NCBI RefSeq assembly: GCF_000143415.4
Contig: NW_003314287.1
Span: 1,155,172 to 1,219,171 of the forward strand
Source: Selaginella moellendorffii
Taxonomy: Eukaryota > Streptophyta > Lycopodiopsida > Selaginellales > Selaginellaceae
Reading direction: 5' to 3'
Length of the DNA stretch: 64,000 bases
Positions 17,081-27,558 of this stretch are shown here, piece after piece. A program made the position numbers and the translations under genes. Positions within the stretch are counted from its first letter, which is position 1; each line of letters begins with the position of its first letter. The notes below the pieces were generated by a model. The model was not told where the DNA came from. It did no database searches and was given only the letters and a program-made list of their open reading frames with translations.

Positions 17081-19558
17081 TCAGATAGATTCGACTTGGA
17101 CCGTCAAATCTGTGATCCCAGCTTTGTTGAGCAGCCGTGCAACTTTGTCTCGAACTCCATTTTTGTCAGCCGTGTAAGCGTGCAAGTGCAAGCTTCCTAC
17201 GATTTCGCTATTTGTGCAGCTCCACACGTGCATCCGCTCGAATCCAGCAACACCTTCGACGTGCCGGATCCGCTCCAGCGCCTCGTGCAGCCGTTTCTCA
17301 ACCGATCTGGGTGTTCTTTGCAGCAAGATCTCCGCGGAGTTAGTCAGCAACGGGACCGCGGAGACGATGATCATGGCCGAGATGAAAATGGAGCACGCTG
17401 GATCCGTGAGCATCCATCCCTTGTACTGTATCAAGACGGTAGAGATCACCACCCCGACGCTGCCCAGTGTGTCCGCTAGGACGTGCAAGAAAATCCCCCG
17501 CATGTTGTGATCAATGTGGTGGTGGTGATGGTGGTGATGATGGTCATGCTCGTTCTCGTGCTGCTCGTCCTCCTCTTTGCGATGGTCATGCTGGTGATGA
17601 CCGTCGAGGTGATTGTGGACGTGGTTCGCTTCGTGGCGATGGTGGTGGTGGTGGTGGCTGCAAGTTTCTTCATGTCTGCTTTGATCTGGAGTCTCACTGC
17701 CCGGAGAGTGTTGCTTATCCCCGTCTTCGTGGTTGTGGTCATCGTGCGAATGATGGCTAGAATGGTGCTCGTGACCCGTGTCAGTCGAGTGTTGGTGTTC
17801 CTGATGATGTTCCTGAGAAGAATCCATATGATGATAATGATGCTCCTCCTCCACCTCGAGTTTGATGCTCAACTCTCTGCTCAGCTTTTTCTGACTGTGT
17901 CCATGATCACAGTGATGCTGCCCGTGAGAATGGGGATGATGTGCGTGGTGGTGCTCGTCGTGAAAGAAAACGAGCCCCACGAGGTTCACGAGCAATCCTC
18001 CAACAGAAACCAGCAACAGCTTCTCCGTAGAAATCTCTGGAGGGTCCAGAATTCGTTCGATGGACTCGAGCACTATAAGGGAGCCGACCAGCACCAGCAA
18101 CACGGCGTTCGCGTAACCCGACAGAACTTCGAAACGGCCATACCCGTAGCCGAAGACTGCGTTTGGCTGAAGCTTGGAAATGTACGAGGCATACAGCCCG
18201 ATGCCCAGTGCTGCGCAGTCGAAGAGCATATGACAGGCGTCGGAGACGAGTCCCAAACTGTTGCTCATAAAACCCGAGACGAATTCCACCACCATAAAAG
18301 TCGCGTTCATGGCCAGGAAAAACGCGATCTTCCTCGACTTTCGATCAGCTGCAATGTACCGAAGCGGGCCCTTGACGAAAGACTCCGAGGCCTCCTTTTC
18401 TGCGATGGAATCCCACGTAAAAGAGGGGCTGGTCCCAGAGGATTCCCGCACAGCAAAGAAGAAGATGGCCGAGCATGCGAGGAATCCCAGCGGAGAAATA
18501 TCCAGCCCGAACACAAGCTCCAGTAGACACGCGCAGGAAAAGGTGATGAACAAGTGCCTGGAAGTCCCTGCCGGCATTTGCAGCCTGTCCTCGAAGTAAA
18601 AGTCTCCCATGATCGATCGAGCAAGTCCGAGAACCAGCATGCTACCCGCCGGCCACAAAGCGGAAGCGTGTGCCACGAAGAAACTCTCGAGCTGGAGGAG
18701 TGCCAGAGGAAGAATGAGCAGCGTAGCGCAGATGCTAGACAGGCCATGAACACGTTTCTTGGTGATCATCCGGAGGGACGTCCGAGTTGACACGAGTTGG
18801 ACGACGTAGCTCAGCAAGCCGGATAAGATTGGTTTCCAAACTGGCCTGTTTCCACAGCTTGATCGGGACGTCTCTGCCGCTGCCACCTTTCCACTACTTG
18901 GCGGCATCAAAATCCTCAGCCTGTCCTTGATCGCCAAAGGCGAGCACGATTCCACTGTCCAGCCTTGTGATAGTAGAACAAGCCCGAGAACTGTGAGCAA
19001 AACACCACGTAGCGTTTTTCTCTTTGCGTTCTTCCCGAGAACCAATCTGCCTAGCACGGACCCCGCATAGTGACCAAGAATCGCTATCAGCGGCCCACAC
19101 GATCGCACCGCTTCCAGCTTGAGGAAGACCGAGAGTGCGAGGAGCAATCCATTGGCAGCGAGAAGAATCCACTGCGACGTAGCTATGGACGAGCGTCGCA
19201 GCGTCCGCGCTTGCTTCTCTTGGAGGAGCGCGAAGCTGATGGAGGAGGCGAGCAAGACGAGGAATGCGAAGATCACGGTGGTGGAGGGCGACGAGGACGA
19301 AGAATGCGCTGAGAGCCACGAGTGAGCGACGTAGAGAGGCAGAGTGTGGAAGACGAGTAGCAAGAACCAGGCGGGGGCTTCCGGCGGCCTAGGGCGGGGG
19401 CGAGGCGTGGGAGAAGGCGATGGAAACGACGATGGAGGGAATGGCGATGGGGAGGGCGAGAACACCGAATGGCTGAAGGACACAGATCGAGTAGCGCGCG
19501 GAGGTACCTTGAGAGGCGCCACTGGAGGACGATCCTGTTGGCGCTGAGGCTCCTCCAT
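17081..19558 (-). CDS. MTP12: MTP12-like cation diffusion facilitator (zinc transporter, ZnT5 type)
   Basis: Intronless, 825 residues, ATG at 19558. A Pro/Ser-rich cytosolic N-terminus is followed by an extra set of hydrophobic helices (about residues 60-390) and then a six-helix CDF core. This is the long architecture of animal ZnT5 and plant MTP12. The zinc-site residues are present in the second core helix (SDACHMLFD) and fifth (HVLADTLGSV). Between helices IV and V lies a His/Asp/Glu-rich loop of about 150 residues (around 531-683), long for the family. Plant MTP12 pairs with MTP5 to load zinc into the Golgi; I infer the same here. It is divergent from the coiled-coil gene, with 176 bp between start codons. 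The His loop makes a spurious Met/Val-rich frame on the other strand. Confidence 0.92.
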   Translation of the reverse strand: MEEPQRQQDRPPVAPLKVPPRATRSVSFSHSVFSPSPSPFPPSSFPSPSPTPRPRPRPPEAPAWFLLLVFHTLPLYVAHSWLSAHSSSSSPSTTVIFAFLVLLASSISFALLQEKQARTLRRSSIATSQWILLAANGLLLALSVFLKLEAVRSCGPLIAILGHYAGSVLGRLVLGKNAKRKTLRGVLLTVLGLVLLSQGWTVESCSPLAIKDRLRILMPPSSGKVAAAETSRSSCGNRPVWKPILSGLLSYVVQLVSTRTSLRMITKKRVHGLSSICATLLILPLALLQLESFFVAHASALWPAGSMLVLGLARSIMGDFYFEDRLQMPAGTSRHLFITFSCACLLELVFGLDISPLGFLACSAIFFFAVRESSGTSPSFTWDSIAEKEASESFVKGPLRYIAADRKSRKIAFFLAMNATFMVVEFVSGFMSNSLGLVSDACHMLFDCAALGIGLYASYISKLQPNAVFGYGYGRFEVLSGYANAVLLVLVGSLIVLESIERILDPPEISTEKLLLVSVGGLLVNLVGLVFFHDEHHHAHHPHSHGQHHCDHGHSQKKLSRELSIKLEVEEEHHYHHMDSSQEHHQEHQHSTDTGHEHHSSHHSHDDHNHEDGDKQHSPGSETPDQSRHEETCSHHHHHHRHEANHVHNHLDGHHQHDHRKEEDEQHENEHDHHHHHHHHHIDHNMRGIFLHVLADTLGSVGVVISTVLIQYKGWMLTDPACSIFISAMIIVSAVPLLTNSAEILLQRTPRSVEKRLHEALERIRHVEGVAGFERMHVWSCTNSEIVGSLHLHAYTADKNGVRDKVARLLNKAGITDLTVQVESI

Positions 19559-19734
19559 GGCGAAATCCCTGGATCAAGACCGAAATATCAATGATCTTTG
19601 CCGCTGCGTAACCCTGATCGCGATCGAGATCGCGCGCTCACGAGGCCGCATTAGAGGGATCCGGTGCCATACTCCCTCCCCTGTCGCAAGACTAGGGTTA
19701 GGGTTTATGCTGGGTCAACAAGGCGAGCGAGGGA
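19559..19734. promoter_or_regulatory. divergent promoter with telo-box repeat
   Basis: This 176-bp gap between the start codons of the MTP12-like gene and the coiled-coil gene holds TAGGGTTAGGGTTT at 19693-19706, a double telo-box type element, common near transcription starts of plant housekeeping genes. Confidence 0.6.
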
Positions 19735-22551
19735 ATGTCGTGGCTTAGATCTGCGCTAAGCAAGGCCGCGGACAAGGCCGCGGAGGTAGGGAGCAAGAAC
19801 AATCTCAGTCGCACCGTGAAGAGCTATGCTGGCGCTGTCTATCATCAAGCAGCTGGGAGCGCAAAGATCGTCCAGGATAAATTGGTATGCCTCGATTCCT
19901 CGCGCTCTGCTAGGCAGCATTTTTTTTCATTCTCTAGAGATAGCGCTAGAGATTCTTTGCGTCATAGACTTGCAGCGATGGATCCTTGCGAAGAATTTGG
20001 AGCTAGTCGTCGAGCTTGAAGTTTTCTTGCATAGGAAGAAAGAAGCTGTAACGAATAGAGATATGCACTAAAAATCAGTGAGTTCTTTTTTGAGCTTGTG
20101 ACTCACATTTTTCCTTTTTCCAGTCTGTGAGAAATCTAAACAGCTTTAAGGATGCTGTCAAGCGCCTCAACGAAGTCTCTCTCCATGCAAGAGGTGCCGA
20201 GAGGCTTCAGGCACTTGGGAGATGGCTTGCTGCACTCAAAGAAATCGATAGAGAGACTAAAAGGACGGGAAACTCGAATCCAGCGTCTCCGAGAAACTCA
20301 GAGAGCGAAGAAATGGCAACGTCGCCAAGGAGGCCTTACATGGTGCGCACTCTTTTGTTTTTGCTTGTTCTTATTGTATTCAATCTAGGCACTGTTTTAC
20401 GACATGGAGAGTGGAGGCGAGCCAATGAATTTTCGTGAGGTCTTTTTGCAAAGTCGTGCTCTTGAGCACATTATTACTTCACTGGTATGGCTCTATTCAA
20501 GTTGCTACCTTTTCATGTATGTTGTTGACATGTCTTTTCAGATTCTTGAAGCTCCCCAGGACGAAGAAATTGGAGTTTTAGTCGAGATTTTCGGGTAAAC
20601 AGCTTTTATTTTGTAGTTTTCTTTATACTTAATTATTCGGGTGCAGCCTGTGTCTAGCGGGAGGACAGGAGCTGCACAACGCGTTCATAAGCAGCATTCA
20701 AGATTTGGCGAAAGCGTTCTCAACACTTTCAGAAGAAGTTGAAGTTCGGTGCTTGTGTATACTCCTTTTGGTTCTTAATGCTAAATTTTTTACAGATAAG
20801 GAGATCAGATTTGCTCGAACTCGCACAAACAGCTGTCACTGGTTTGAAACTGAGCACGGAGGCAGAAAAGTTGATTGTTTGACTTCTTGCTTTTTATTCT
20901 GTTCTAAAGTATGAGCTCTTTGCTGTAGGCTGGACGTGGAAATGTTCTTTTTAGAGCAGAAGATGTCCGACAAACAAGGTGTGCCTTTGTCCAAAGACAG
21001 TAACGAGGTTTGCCGAGAGTTCTTATACTTACGGCTTCTTAGACTAAATTTTATAGGATGCCAACATAACCGCAGAAGTACTTGAATATGGAGCTCGTGT
21101 GAGACACTACTTACGGAGGAAAGAAGAACTCTTGCGAGCAGGAGATACTGCAAAAAGCAGAACAGAGAAAGTCTGAAGCTTTTACATATCTGCAATGAAA
21201 CATTATCGTGCCACTTGTGCAGGTTCAGAAGCTTAAGGAAGTTACGGAGGGTCTGACGAGCTCAATAAGTGGAATAGAGCAAAAAATTTCGGAGAACAGG
21301 TAACTGGTATCAGTTATCTCTGCAATGCTTATGTGTGCCATGCACAGGCAACAAAAGGAGAAGGCTATCAAATACAGAGACTCTAAAGCTTCTGAAGTTG
21401 TAGAAACTGAAAAGGTCAGTAAGGCATGGCATAGTAGCATGGTTTGATTTTTCAATCTCTCTTATAGGCACTGTCTTCAGAAATTCAAGCCCTCCATAAG
21501 AGAAAAGAGCAATTGGAGGCTGAGTTGAAGGAGGTGAGTCTTCTACTTCAAAAAAGAACTGCCTAATATATGTTTGACATACAAGGTGAATAGCGCTTTG
21601 TCTTCTGCAACCGCCCGACATATCAACACGCAGGAAGAAAAAGCTCAGTTTGACGAAGCAAGCAGTAATATTGTGGCGCATCTGTCCATACAGGTCCAGA
21701 GCAATTGTATCTGTTTCATTGTATGACTTTCATTTTTCTAGGAAGAAGAGTTAACGAAGTCTATAGCTGCGCGGAGGGCTGAAGCAGGTGTAGCCAGCAC
21801 TTGGCTAGGATTTTTGGAAGACACCTGGCTTCTCCAGTCAGCTTGTCTTGAAGAAAAGACCAAAGCTATCCAGTGAGTGGGACTAATGCAAGTATAAGCT
21901 TAAAAGTTTACTTACATTGTTGTGCAGGCACGATTCGCAAGAAGCAAAGCTACAGTTTCTATCGATTGCGTCAATGAATCTTTCTTACCATCAGGTTTAG
22001 TTTACAGATCTGTGTATTTTCTAAGCTCACTTTCGAATGCAGGAGGAAATAAAGCTTTTGCTAAAGCGTCTAAAACTTATCAGCAGTGAAGACAACGAGA
22101 CAGACTCAACCATCAGGCAGAGCTTCTTGGAAACTGAAAATCAGGTAGCTTAATAAGTTGACATTTCTACCTGCATTTGTAATTTACTTGCACAGGTGAT
22201 TCGTGTTCTGAAACTCATGGAGAGTTTGTCGGACGACGTCAAAACTTTTGAAATAAAAGAAGACGGGTAATGTGCATTGCCGGAGTTTCTTTACATTCCT
22301 TCTAACTAGCACTATCCACTGGCAGGGACGAAGTAGAGAAAAAACTCCTGAAGTGTATCGGAGCCATCGATTCCTTCAAGACAGAACTCAGAGGACTGAA
22401 GCGACCAGAGCTAGAAACCGGAAAAGTTAAAAGTCCAGTTTCTACAAGCCCAGAGGTGCGTGACGAAGAATCGAAAGCGGAGCCGGACGGTCAAGAGGCC
22501 GAGGCAACAGACGGCTGGGAGCTGGACACTCTAGAAGAAGCGTCCACCTGA
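19735..22551 (+). CDS. conserved plant coiled-coil protein of unknown function
   Basis: Seventeen short exons splice in frame to about 598 residues (first 19735-19884, last 22326-22551, TGA at 22549-22551). The N-terminus [19 protein letters not shown], then [43 protein letters not shown] and [20 protein letters not shown] match a protein family conserved in land plants, sometimes loosely labelled myosin- or golgin-like. Residues about 270-500 are long charged heptad-rich helices. There is no signal peptide or membrane segment. The C-terminus is acidic and ends [13 protein letters not shown]. Role unknown; a scaffold or trafficking function would be a guess. Introns are 45-65 nt except the first (about 240 nt). 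It converges on the next PPR gene with 80 bp between stops. Confidence 0.85.
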
Positions 22552-22631
22552 GAGTACGTCCTTGTAAATAATTGTTCTTCACGATTCACGCGTGTAAATA
22601 GCTTCACAGTTTCCCGAGCACGGGAGAATCC

Positions 22632-24728
22632 TCAGACGTTTAAAGTGTTGGAGAGAAGAACGTAAGAACCGGAGCTATCCTCCTCCTGGGAGTGCCGGAG
22701 GACTTGGCCGGCAATCCGATCGCCATGCTTCGAGTTTCTATGAAGATTACACGCACCGAGGAGAGATGTCCAGGGAACGCTGTTTGCTGCAAACGGCATG
22801 GTGGTGATGAGCTCCTCGGCTTCTTCCAGCCTTCCGGAGCGAGCCAGCAGATCGACCAGGCAGTGGTAGTGCTCGGCAGTGGCCGTAAGTCCGTGATCCG
22901 AGATCATCGACATGAAATACTCCCAGGCACAGCTTAGCAGTCCTGCATGGCCGCACGCCGAGAGAATGCTCGTGAAAGTCACGTCCACAGGCAAGACTCC
23001 TTCCAGTGACATGAGCTGAAACACTTGTAGAGCTTCCTCTTTGAAGCCGTTTTGCGCGTAGGCCGCCACCATTCCACTCCAAGTCACCACTGTCTTGCAA
23101 GGGATCTCGTCGAAGACCAGCCTCGCGGTGCGCAAGCTGCCACACTTTCCATACATGTTGACGATGGCGCTCAGCACGAAAGTGTCGGATCTTACGTGAC
23201 GGCTGCTCCGGACGATGGAGTGGATCATCCGGGCCTCCGTGATCGTCGCAAGAACAGTGCAAGCATCGATCGCGCTGACGAAAGTTCCTTTGTCCGGACG
23301 AAGGCCCTCGAGATCCATGGCAGCGAACAACGAGATTGCCCGTTTGCATTGCTTGCCGTGGACTAGAGCGTGGATCATCGTCCCCCAAGAGACGGAGTTC
23401 TTCTTTGGCATCGTCTCAAACAGGTGTCTTGCCGCGTCCCCTTGGCCACAGTGGGAATATCCCGCCAGCATCGCGTTCCACGACGCAGTGTCTCTTTTGG
23501 GGATGCTCTCGAACAAGGCCACCGCATCTTCCAGCTGCCCGTTCTCGGCATATGCTGTTAACATAGCGTTCCAGGAGACCACATTGCGCTCTGGCATCTT
23601 TTCAAATATTTCCTTGCACTTTGCAATATTCCTTGCCTCCGAATATGCCACTAAAAGCGTCGTCCAGGAGAACACATCCGGTTGTACCATGGAATCAAAA
23701 ACAGACTGGGCTTTATCAAGATGCCCATTGTCGGCATATGCTTTGATCATAGCGTTCCACGTTACTGCGCTCCGACGTGGCATTTGGTCAAACACATTTT
23801 TCGCATCAGTTAACCTTCCGGACTGCCCGTATGCAACGATTATAGCTGTCCAGGAGACGATGTTCTTGAAAGGATTCTCAGCAAAGAGTGTCTCGGCTTT
23901 CTCAAATTCCCCATTCTGGCAATAAGCGCAAATTATCGTCGACCAAGATACCCCATCCCTTTGCGGCATTCGATCGAAGAACTCCTTTGCCAGATCGAGC
24001 TCATCGTTCTGAATGCACGCTTGCATCATGCTGTTCCACGACACAACATCTCTCCGCGGCATCTCCTCGAAGGCAGAGATCGCATCGTAGAGGCGGGAGC
24101 TCTGGGCAAATGCCGCGATCATCGTGTTCCAAGATACGACATTCTTGCTTGGCATTCGATCAAACAGCGCCTCCGCATCCGCGATATGCCCGTTTTGGGC
24201 ATACCCGGCGATCATCGCGTTCCAAGCCACAGTGTCGGGATTGCGCAGGGAATCAAACATCTCTCTCGCTTTTTGTAATTGCCCTCTTTGGGTATATCCA
24301 GAAATCACAATTGTCCACGAGATACAGTCGGGATTGGGCATCTTTTCTAGAACTCTGATTGCCTCGGCGAGCTCTCCATTGTTGGTGTGAGCTTGTATCA
24401 TGGAGTTCCAGGCGACTGTGTTGCGGTCGGGCATTCTCTCGAATAACTCTCTCGCCTCGTGGATTCTCCCATTGCGGGTAAATGCCGCAAACATGATGTT
24501 CCAGGAGAACTGGTTTGGGCGATCGATTCCTCGAAACACACTGCATGCTTCATCGATGCTGCCGCACTTTCCATACATTTCAATCAGCAAATTGCTCAGA
24601 AACCTGTTGTATCTTTGCTCGCTTTCGAGGATCTCCTTGTGGACTCGCCTGCCTTTGCGCAAATCTCTCTCATGGCAGCAAGTTTTGATGAGAGAAGCAT
24701 AGAGTTTTGGATCCGTGGAGACATTCAT
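22632..24728 (-). CDS. PLS-type pentatricopeptide repeat protein (698 aa)
   Basis: Intronless, ATG at 24728. After a short N-terminus (LYASLIKTCCHERDLRKGRRVHKEIL) come about 18 PPR motifs of the S/L type with the repeated F..MP.R..VSWN.M pattern, then AISLFAAMDLEGLRPDKGTFVSAIDAC and an E1-like region ending SYVLLSNTLNV. It stops there, with no E+ or DYW domain, so any RNA-editing role would need a partner supplying the deaminase. Such proteins act on organelle transcripts. No clear transit peptide is visible, so the compartment is uncertain. It resembles the PPR gene at 1-1383, which also ends just after YVLLSN, but it is not part of the local duplication. Confidence 0.92.
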   Translation of the reverse strand: MNVSTDPKLYASLIKTCCHERDLRKGRRVHKEILESEQRYNRFLSNLLIEMYGKCGSIDEACSVFRGIDRPNQFSWNIMFAAFTRNGRIHEARELFERMPDRNTVAWNSMIQAHTNNGELAEAIRVLEKMPNPDCISWTIVISGYTQRGQLQKAREMFDSLRNPDTVAWNAMIAGYAQNGHIADAEALFDRMPSKNVVSWNTMIAAFAQSSRLYDAISAFEEMPRRDVVSWNSMMQACIQNDELDLAKEFFDRMPQRDGVSWSTIICAYCQNGEFEKAETLFAENPFKNIVSWTAIIVAYGQSGRLTDAKNVFDQMPRRSAVTWNAMIKAYADNGHLDKAQSVFDSMVQPDVFSWTTLLVAYSEARNIAKCKEIFEKMPERNVVSWNAMLTAYAENGQLEDAVALFESIPKRDTASWNAMLAGYSHCGQGDAARHLFETMPKKNSVSWGTMIHALVHGKQCKRAISLFAAMDLEGLRPDKGTFVSAIDACTVLATITEARMIHSIVRSSRHVRSDTFVLSAIVNMYGKCGSLRTARLVFDEIPCKTVVTWSGMVAAYAQNGFKEEALQVFQLMSLEGVLPVDVTFTSILSACGHAGLLSCAWEYFMSMISDHGLTATAEHYHCLVDLLARSGRLEEAEELITTMPFAANSVPWTSLLGACNLHRNSKHGDRIAGQVLRHSQEEDSSGSYVLLSNTLNV

Positions 24729-25124
24729 ATGGTTTAAGGCATATTGATTTTACTTGAACAAAAATCTATTGCCCGGCCTTCGTTCTAAGGAAACAAACAG
24801 ACAAACGTACTTAGTGTTTTTTGACCGCCCCTTGTTATTCACGAGCACGTCCTCTTCGCACGCATCGATCGAGGCCCAGAGAGTTGCAGGCTACGACATC
24901 CCAAAGAATCCAATGCTGTTTGTCAATGTCTTGCTTCGCTCAATCACGCCCGCTCTGATTTGCCAGCTACATAGAGACGCTATAGCCATGCAACAAAGAA
25001 AGGGGAATGTTGTTCTACGTCAATTGCGCTGCAAGAACCGAGCCGAAAATGTCGCAGATGGACGATTTGAGTGCTCAATGTTATATTTCTAGTACGTAAT
25101 TGAAAAAAAAAAATCTTATATAGT
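24729..25124. other. spacer between PPR and small-peptide genes
   Basis: Probably the PPR promoter and unrelated spacer. A plus-strand frame at 24754-25092 lacks a convincing ATG and any domain. I see nothing else. Confidence 0.3.
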
Positions 25125-25361
25125 TTACCAAGCACAAGTGATCAAAGCGCAAAAAGAGCAACATACTTTACTGAAAGGTAAACACGGGTAAAACAATGGA
25201 CCGCATAGCCGGTGTATAGCTAGAAATGTACCACACAAGTAGGAAATTGAATAGATGAAGTAATATAACCTCTTACCAGTAGTAGAATTTGTGGTGGCCC
25301 TGCTGCATTCAGCTACTAGCCACAACAGGGTAGCAATTAGTAAAATATATATGCTCCTCAT
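25125..25361 (-). CDS. small secreted cysteine-rich peptide with knottin-like spacing (predicted)
   Basis: Two exons, 25277-25361 and 25125-25219, separated by a 57-nt intron (donor G|gtaagagg, acceptor atttctag), give 59 residues. The first 20 or so form a clear signal peptide (MRSIYILLIATLLWLVAEC). The mature part ends in six cysteines spaced C-x6-C-x6-C-C-x2-C-x4-C, the order and loop sizes of inhibitor cystine-knot (knottin) peptides. Plant knottins include protease inhibitors, antimicrobial peptides and signals; which of these applies cannot be told. The frame is also open across the intron, which would add 19 residues and another Cys. On the reverse strand a TATAAAA word lies about 40 bases before the ATG (near 25400). 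No homologue is recalled. Confidence 0.5.
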   Translation of the reverse strand: MRSIYILLIATLLWLVAECSRATTNSTTGKRLYYFIYSISYLCGTFLAIHRLCGPLFYPCLPFSKVCCSFCALITCAW

Positions 25362-26094
25362 ATTTCTAGATTATATTTTGGGTGGATTGTTGCAATGTTT
25401 TATAGAATAAGAAGCTGAGTTGTAAAGAGTTTATTTCCTTTAAATTTATTTTGAATTTTATTTTAAGTTGGTGACACCTTACAGACAGTCATGAATTGTG
25501 CTATTAGTGGCAAACAAATGTTGATCATCATTGAAAAACAAAAGACTCACGACATTATTAAATTGTTTTTTTTTTAGGTTTTTGTCTGGTTGTTTATCCT
25601 AACAATTTTAAGTTAAGAATTTTGACTGGAATTAATCATTTTTCATAATTTTTTTTCAAGTTTGTAAAATATAAACATATTAAATCATAGGATTAATCTA
25701 AATATATATCAACTAATTTATTTTGCTTAAGCAAACCTGTGACTGAGATGGTAGTGAATATATTTAGAAGATACTTAAATATTCTAGGATATTCTACCAT
25801 CTAACAGTTGTTATTCATTTAGATTAATCTTGTATTTATAATTTATGAACATGTTTATAATTTATAAAAAAAATTAAACCCATTCTAGTATATTATTTTT
25901 TATTCTATCATTTAATGGTTGATATGCAATAAGATTAATCTTGTGTTTATATATTACAAACATACTTATATTTATAAATTTTATTTGATCAATACTATTA
26001 AGCAAACCAAGCTGTAACATGTAGCAATTTATTTATATGAAAGACTTCACAGTATGTTAATTTATGTTAATAAATTATTGTGATAAAGTTTTGT
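25362..26094. other. AT-rich intergenic region
   Basis: Very AT-rich, with poly-T runs and repeated ttaatct/agattaatct-gtatttata words near 25690, 25820 and 25935, which look like diverged repeats. I see no coding potential. Confidence 0.4.
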
Positions 26095-27477
26095 TTAACA
26101 AACTTTACAGCTTTTCCTACACGCTCCTGGCCATTCCTGTGTGCCAACCATGTAACTTGGATTCTTGTCACACTCTCCATATGCAGCCCATTCTCCACAC
26201 TTCTCATTCTCGTCGGCACACCCCTCTTTCTTGGGCTTCCCGAATGGAAGAACGTGAATCCACTTGGTGGCCGACCATTTCTCGCCTTCTATCACCGGAC
26301 ACCCGCCGTGCAAGCTCGATTCATCCGGAGTGGCATCCGGATGTAAACTATAGAACAGAAGAGCATCGCCTTTGCGTGGTTTCACTGCAAAAAGGAATGG
26401 CATCATTCAAGGCAAAGATCCAAAGAGCAAAAGGTAATGGTCTAACCTGCGATGCCTTTCTTTGCACAGTCGGACCAGGAGTCATCCTTAACAGTGGTGT
26501 CCTCCTAAAAAACCGAAGGAACAGACTAAAACGCTAGGACAATAAAATCTGAATTGGACAAACCTCTGACGAGGGGAAAACTGTCTCGCCTCCCTTGACA
26601 GCGTCCGAGAGGTACATGAGGACGGTGGCTATACGATGGCCACCGAGAGCTTGGTTGTATTTATCGTGAAAGTAGTCGTAGTGGGGCTCATATTTCTCGC
26701 CAAACTCGTAGCGTAGGACTTGGATGGCCTCACCGTTCTCTAGAAAAACAAATCCAAGGATAAAACCTCATAAACTTGGAAAAGAAACTAGAACCTTTTG
26801 GTAAGAAAGTCCATGCGGCAATTCTTTCCTCGATCCTGTTAATCACTTCATCCTGGAGAGACAAAAGAATTTTTTTTCTTTCTAAAACGACCGAGCAAGC
26901 GAGTACCTGTCCTTTCGAAAGAAACATTCCAGAGCTCGTTCGAATGTTGCTAAGGACACTCTTGCCAGACTCGTTGTCAGCCACCATAGATTTTTGGAGC
27001 TTATCCTTCGCCTATAAAACCGAAGTAGCAGATCATTCTCTTTTTAGAATAAATTTTTTTTTATGGAGCTAGAGCAACGTACCATCTTCACGACGTGATC
27101 ACACTCCGCAGCACTCATAAATCCCTTGTACAAGAACGCTCTAGCCAAAGAACAAAAAGAAAAAAAGAAAAGAAAGACCAATTCCTCCAACCAGGTCAAC
27201 TTAAATCCTGGAAGAGATTGAAGAACATACCGAGGTTTCCAAGAGAGTTGGATGACTTTGGTCGGATCCACTATGGATTGATCGCTCTTGTCGGTCACAG
27301 ATCTAATATTTCCATCCACGGAGTGCCTGGAAAAGAAGAAAAAGGGGAAAAATGGAGCTGGAGAAGTAGAATGTAGCATACTGACGTTTCCCCCATCCAT
27401 CCTGGAAGATCGTCCACAGCTCCGAGCGCCTGAGACGCGAGCAGCAACAAAAGCGCCAAACGGAAGGCCCCCTCCAT
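26095..27477 (-). CDS. prolyl 4-hydroxylase with C-terminal ShKT domain
   Basis: Eight exons (27386-27477, 27231-27326, 27083-27140, 26907-27011, 26795-26852, 26564-26739, 26447-26504, 26095-26384) give 310 residues. The N-terminus is a signal peptide or anchor (FRLALLLLLASQALG). The 2-oxoglutarate/iron dioxygenase core follows: VIQLSWKPRAFLYKGFMSAAECDH, then HYDYFHDK with the iron-binding His and Asp, and LHGGCPV...GEKWSATKWIH with the distal His and the 2-oxoglutarate Lys. The last 42 residues, from GCADENEKC to the terminal Cys, have six cysteines and fit a ShKT domain, a feature of one plant P4H subgroup. The enzyme hydroxylates prolines in secreted hydroxyproline-rich cell-wall proteins in the ER/Golgi. 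It is divergent from RPN8 with 81 bp between start codons. Confidence 0.92.
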
Positions 27478-27558
27478 AGCGAAGAAATAACGAAGAACCC
27501 TAAATCCTTGACCTAAGCTAGGCTAGGTTCGTGGGAGAGAAGGCGGCGATCGGGGACG
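27478..27558. promoter_or_regulatory. 81-bp divergent promoter of P4H and RPN8
   Basis: The gap holds AACCCTAAA at 27496-27504, a telo-box-type word, and no clear TATA box. Both 5' leaders must fit inside it or overlap. Confidence 0.55.

Noticed and set aside
17483-18526. 347-codon plus-strand frame rich in Met and Val
   Set aside because: It is antisense to the MTP12-like gene; CAT and CAC His codons read backwards as ATG and GTG, which explains both its length and its composition.
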